Source of the DNA: an uncultured Candidatus Saccharibacteria bacterium
Lineage (GTDB): Bacteria; Patescibacteria; Saccharimonadia; Saccharimonadales; UBA6022
Reading direction: 5' to 3'
NCBI GenBank assembly: GCA_946886125.1
Contig: CAMPHY010000011.1
Location: 1 to 15,005 of the forward strand
Length of the DNA stretch: 15,005 nt
Shown: positions 14,108 to 15,005 of the stretch, piece after piece
Numbering within the stretch: position 1 is the first letter of the stretch
How the letters are laid out: the number at the start of each line of letters is the position of its first letter
Notes under the pieces: model-generated
Seen by the model: only the letters and a program-made list of their open reading frames with translations
What the model was told of the DNA's origin: nothing
Databases searched by the model: none
Program-made: the position numbers and the translations under genes

Positions 14108-15005
14108 TTATGCATACAATTTTTCCTTAATCTCCGCTACCTGCGAACGAATTAAGTAGTCGAGTTTGATCGCTCGTTCAATTTTCTCAACCGAATGAAT
14201 TGCCGTAGTATGATCTTTTCGACCTAGCTCTCCAGCAATTTTTGGAAAACTAATATGTAGTTCGCTTCGAAGTAGATACATGGCTATTTGGCGCGGCACA
14301 ACAATATGTTTGTCTCGTTTAGCGCTGCATATCTCCGCTACTTCAATATGAAAGTGTTTCGCGGTCTTATCGATAATTTGCTTTGGAGTTAAATGTTGTG
14401 GACGTGAATGGCGTACATTACCAATTAAACCTTCAGCAGTTGATATATCTGGCTCAACACCACGCATCTCAGCGTAGGCGAGGAGCTGATTAAGCGCTCC
14501 TTCGAGTTCACGAATGTTTGTTTTGATGTTGTTTGCGAGATATTCAACCGTATCGCGGCCTAGTTCCACGCCAGACAGGGAAGCTTTGGTTTCTAAAATT
14601 ACACATCGCGTTTCAAAGTCTGGCATCTGCACATCAATCGCCATTCCCATTTCGAATCGGCTGCGAAGACGTTCAGTTAAAGTAGGGATACTTTTAGGTG
14701 GTTTATCGGAACTAATAATAATTTGTTTATTATTCTGGTGGAGTTCATTAAAGGTATGGAAGAACTCTTCCTGTGTTTTCTCTTTTCCAGCAATAAACTG
14801 CATATCATCAACAATCAGTACGTCAACATTACGGTATTTGTCAGAAAAGCCTTTTTTCTTAAATCGAATACTTTCAAGGAACTCTTTTACGAACGTTTCG
14901 GAGCTAACGTAGAGTACGCGGGCTTCGGGTTGTTTTTTAATAATTTCATTACCAACCGCTTGCATCAGGTGAGTTTTACCAAGCCCTACGCCGCCGTAGA
15001 GAAAG
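14108..15005 (-). CDS. dnaA: DnaA, replication initiator (5' end missing)
   Basis: Only the last 298 residues are visible; the reading frame is open to the window edge. The visible part starts at F-L-Y-G-G and Walker A G-G-V-G-L-G-K-T-H-L, so domains I and II lie outside the window. Further motifs are Walker B V-L-I-V-D-D-M-Q-F, the E-R-L-R-S-R-F box carrying the arginine finger, and domain IV with R-Q-I-A-M-Y-L-L-R and the DNA-binding signature K-D-H-T-T-A-I-H-S. All look intact. DnaA-ATP binds the boxes just downstream of this gene and melts the origin. The last codon and stop overlap a one-mismatch DnaA box. The ATG at 14963-14965 is internal and not the true start. Confidence 0.97.
   Translation of the reverse strand, partial: FLYGGVGLGKTHLMQAVGNEIIKKQPEARVLYVSSETFVKEFLESIRFKKKGFSDKYRNVDVLIVDDMQFIAGKEKTQEEFFHTFNELHQNNKQIIISSDKPPKSIPTLTERLRSRFEMGMAIDVQMPDFETRCVILETKASLSGVELGRDTVEYLANNIKTNIRELEGALNQLLAYAEMRGVEPDISTAEGLIGNVRHSRPQHLTPKQIIDKTAKHFHIEVAEICSAKRDKHIVVPRQIAMYLLRSELHISFPKIAGELGRKDHTTAIHSVEKIERAIKLDYLIRSQVAEIKEKLYA

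Noticed and set aside
13858..14115. 85-residue - strand open frame across the origin
   Set aside because: It overlaps the dnaA end and covers the DnaA boxes; its composition (Pro, His, Thr runs) reflects origin repeats and there is no RBS.
1..15005. TGA read as glycine (code 25 of SR1/Gracilibacteria)
   Set aside because: All recognised proteins are full length with TGA as a stop; no in-frame TGA is needed.
1..15005. CRISPR arrays, tRNA, rRNA or insertion sequences
   Set aside because: No regularly spaced repeats, cloverleaf-like segments, rRNA motifs or transposase frames were seen.

Overview
This window is an origin-of-replication region joined to a type IV secretion-like gene cluster. 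It most resembles a Candidate Phyla Radiation bacterium, probably Candidatus Saccharibacteria (TM7). That assignment is inference. It rests on a stand-alone PrgI / TraC-domain / VirB4 / VirB6-like set next to lysozyme and C39-peptidase cell-wall enzymes, a Gram-positive-like envelope logic, moderate-to-low GC by eye, and a compact dnaA-dnaN-recF group. The standard genetic code holds: no long frame needs TGA as a sense codon.

Layout on the + strand: a 54-residue two-helix membrane peptide (58-222) with a strong Shine-Dalgarno sequence, then a perfect 16-bp hairpin (231-266), then seven co-oriented genes. These are a VirB6/TrbL-like polytopic protein with a huge cytoplasmic tail (365-3190), a PrgI-family protein (3233-4204), a TraC-like protein (4236-5060), a VirB4-type ATPase (5060-6955), a 993-residue membrane-anchored protein ending in a zinc-peptidase-like domain (6975-9956), a secreted lysozyme-like plus C39-like hydrolase (9956-11179), and a small anchored protein of unknown function (11192-11677). 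Gaps are short or overlap by 1 nt. Three genes lack a Shine-Dalgarno sequence and instead have a -10-like hexamer 6-11 nt before the ATG, which suggests leaderless or near-leaderless mRNAs and three transcription units.

On the - strand, reading from the right edge: dnaA (5' end cut off by the window), a 268-bp intergenic oriC, dnaN and recF. recF converges on the secretion cluster with only a 5-nt gap. The oriC carries two exact DnaA boxes, several near matches, and a unit that looks like a DnaA-trio unwinding element: trinucleotides, then a short G-containing spacer, then a DnaA-box-like 9-mer, next to an AT-rich stretch.

How the genes may work together: the PrgI, TraC-like, VirB4 and VirB6-like proteins make the energised inner-membrane part of a minimal single-membrane type IV machine. 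The two large proteins with cell-wall-enzyme domains could open peptidoglycan of the cell itself or of a partner cell. No relaxase, coupling ATPase (VirD4), VirB11, integrase or pilin is seen here, so conjugation is not supported by this window alone. A contact or secretion apparatus of an epibiont is a reasonable but unproven reading.
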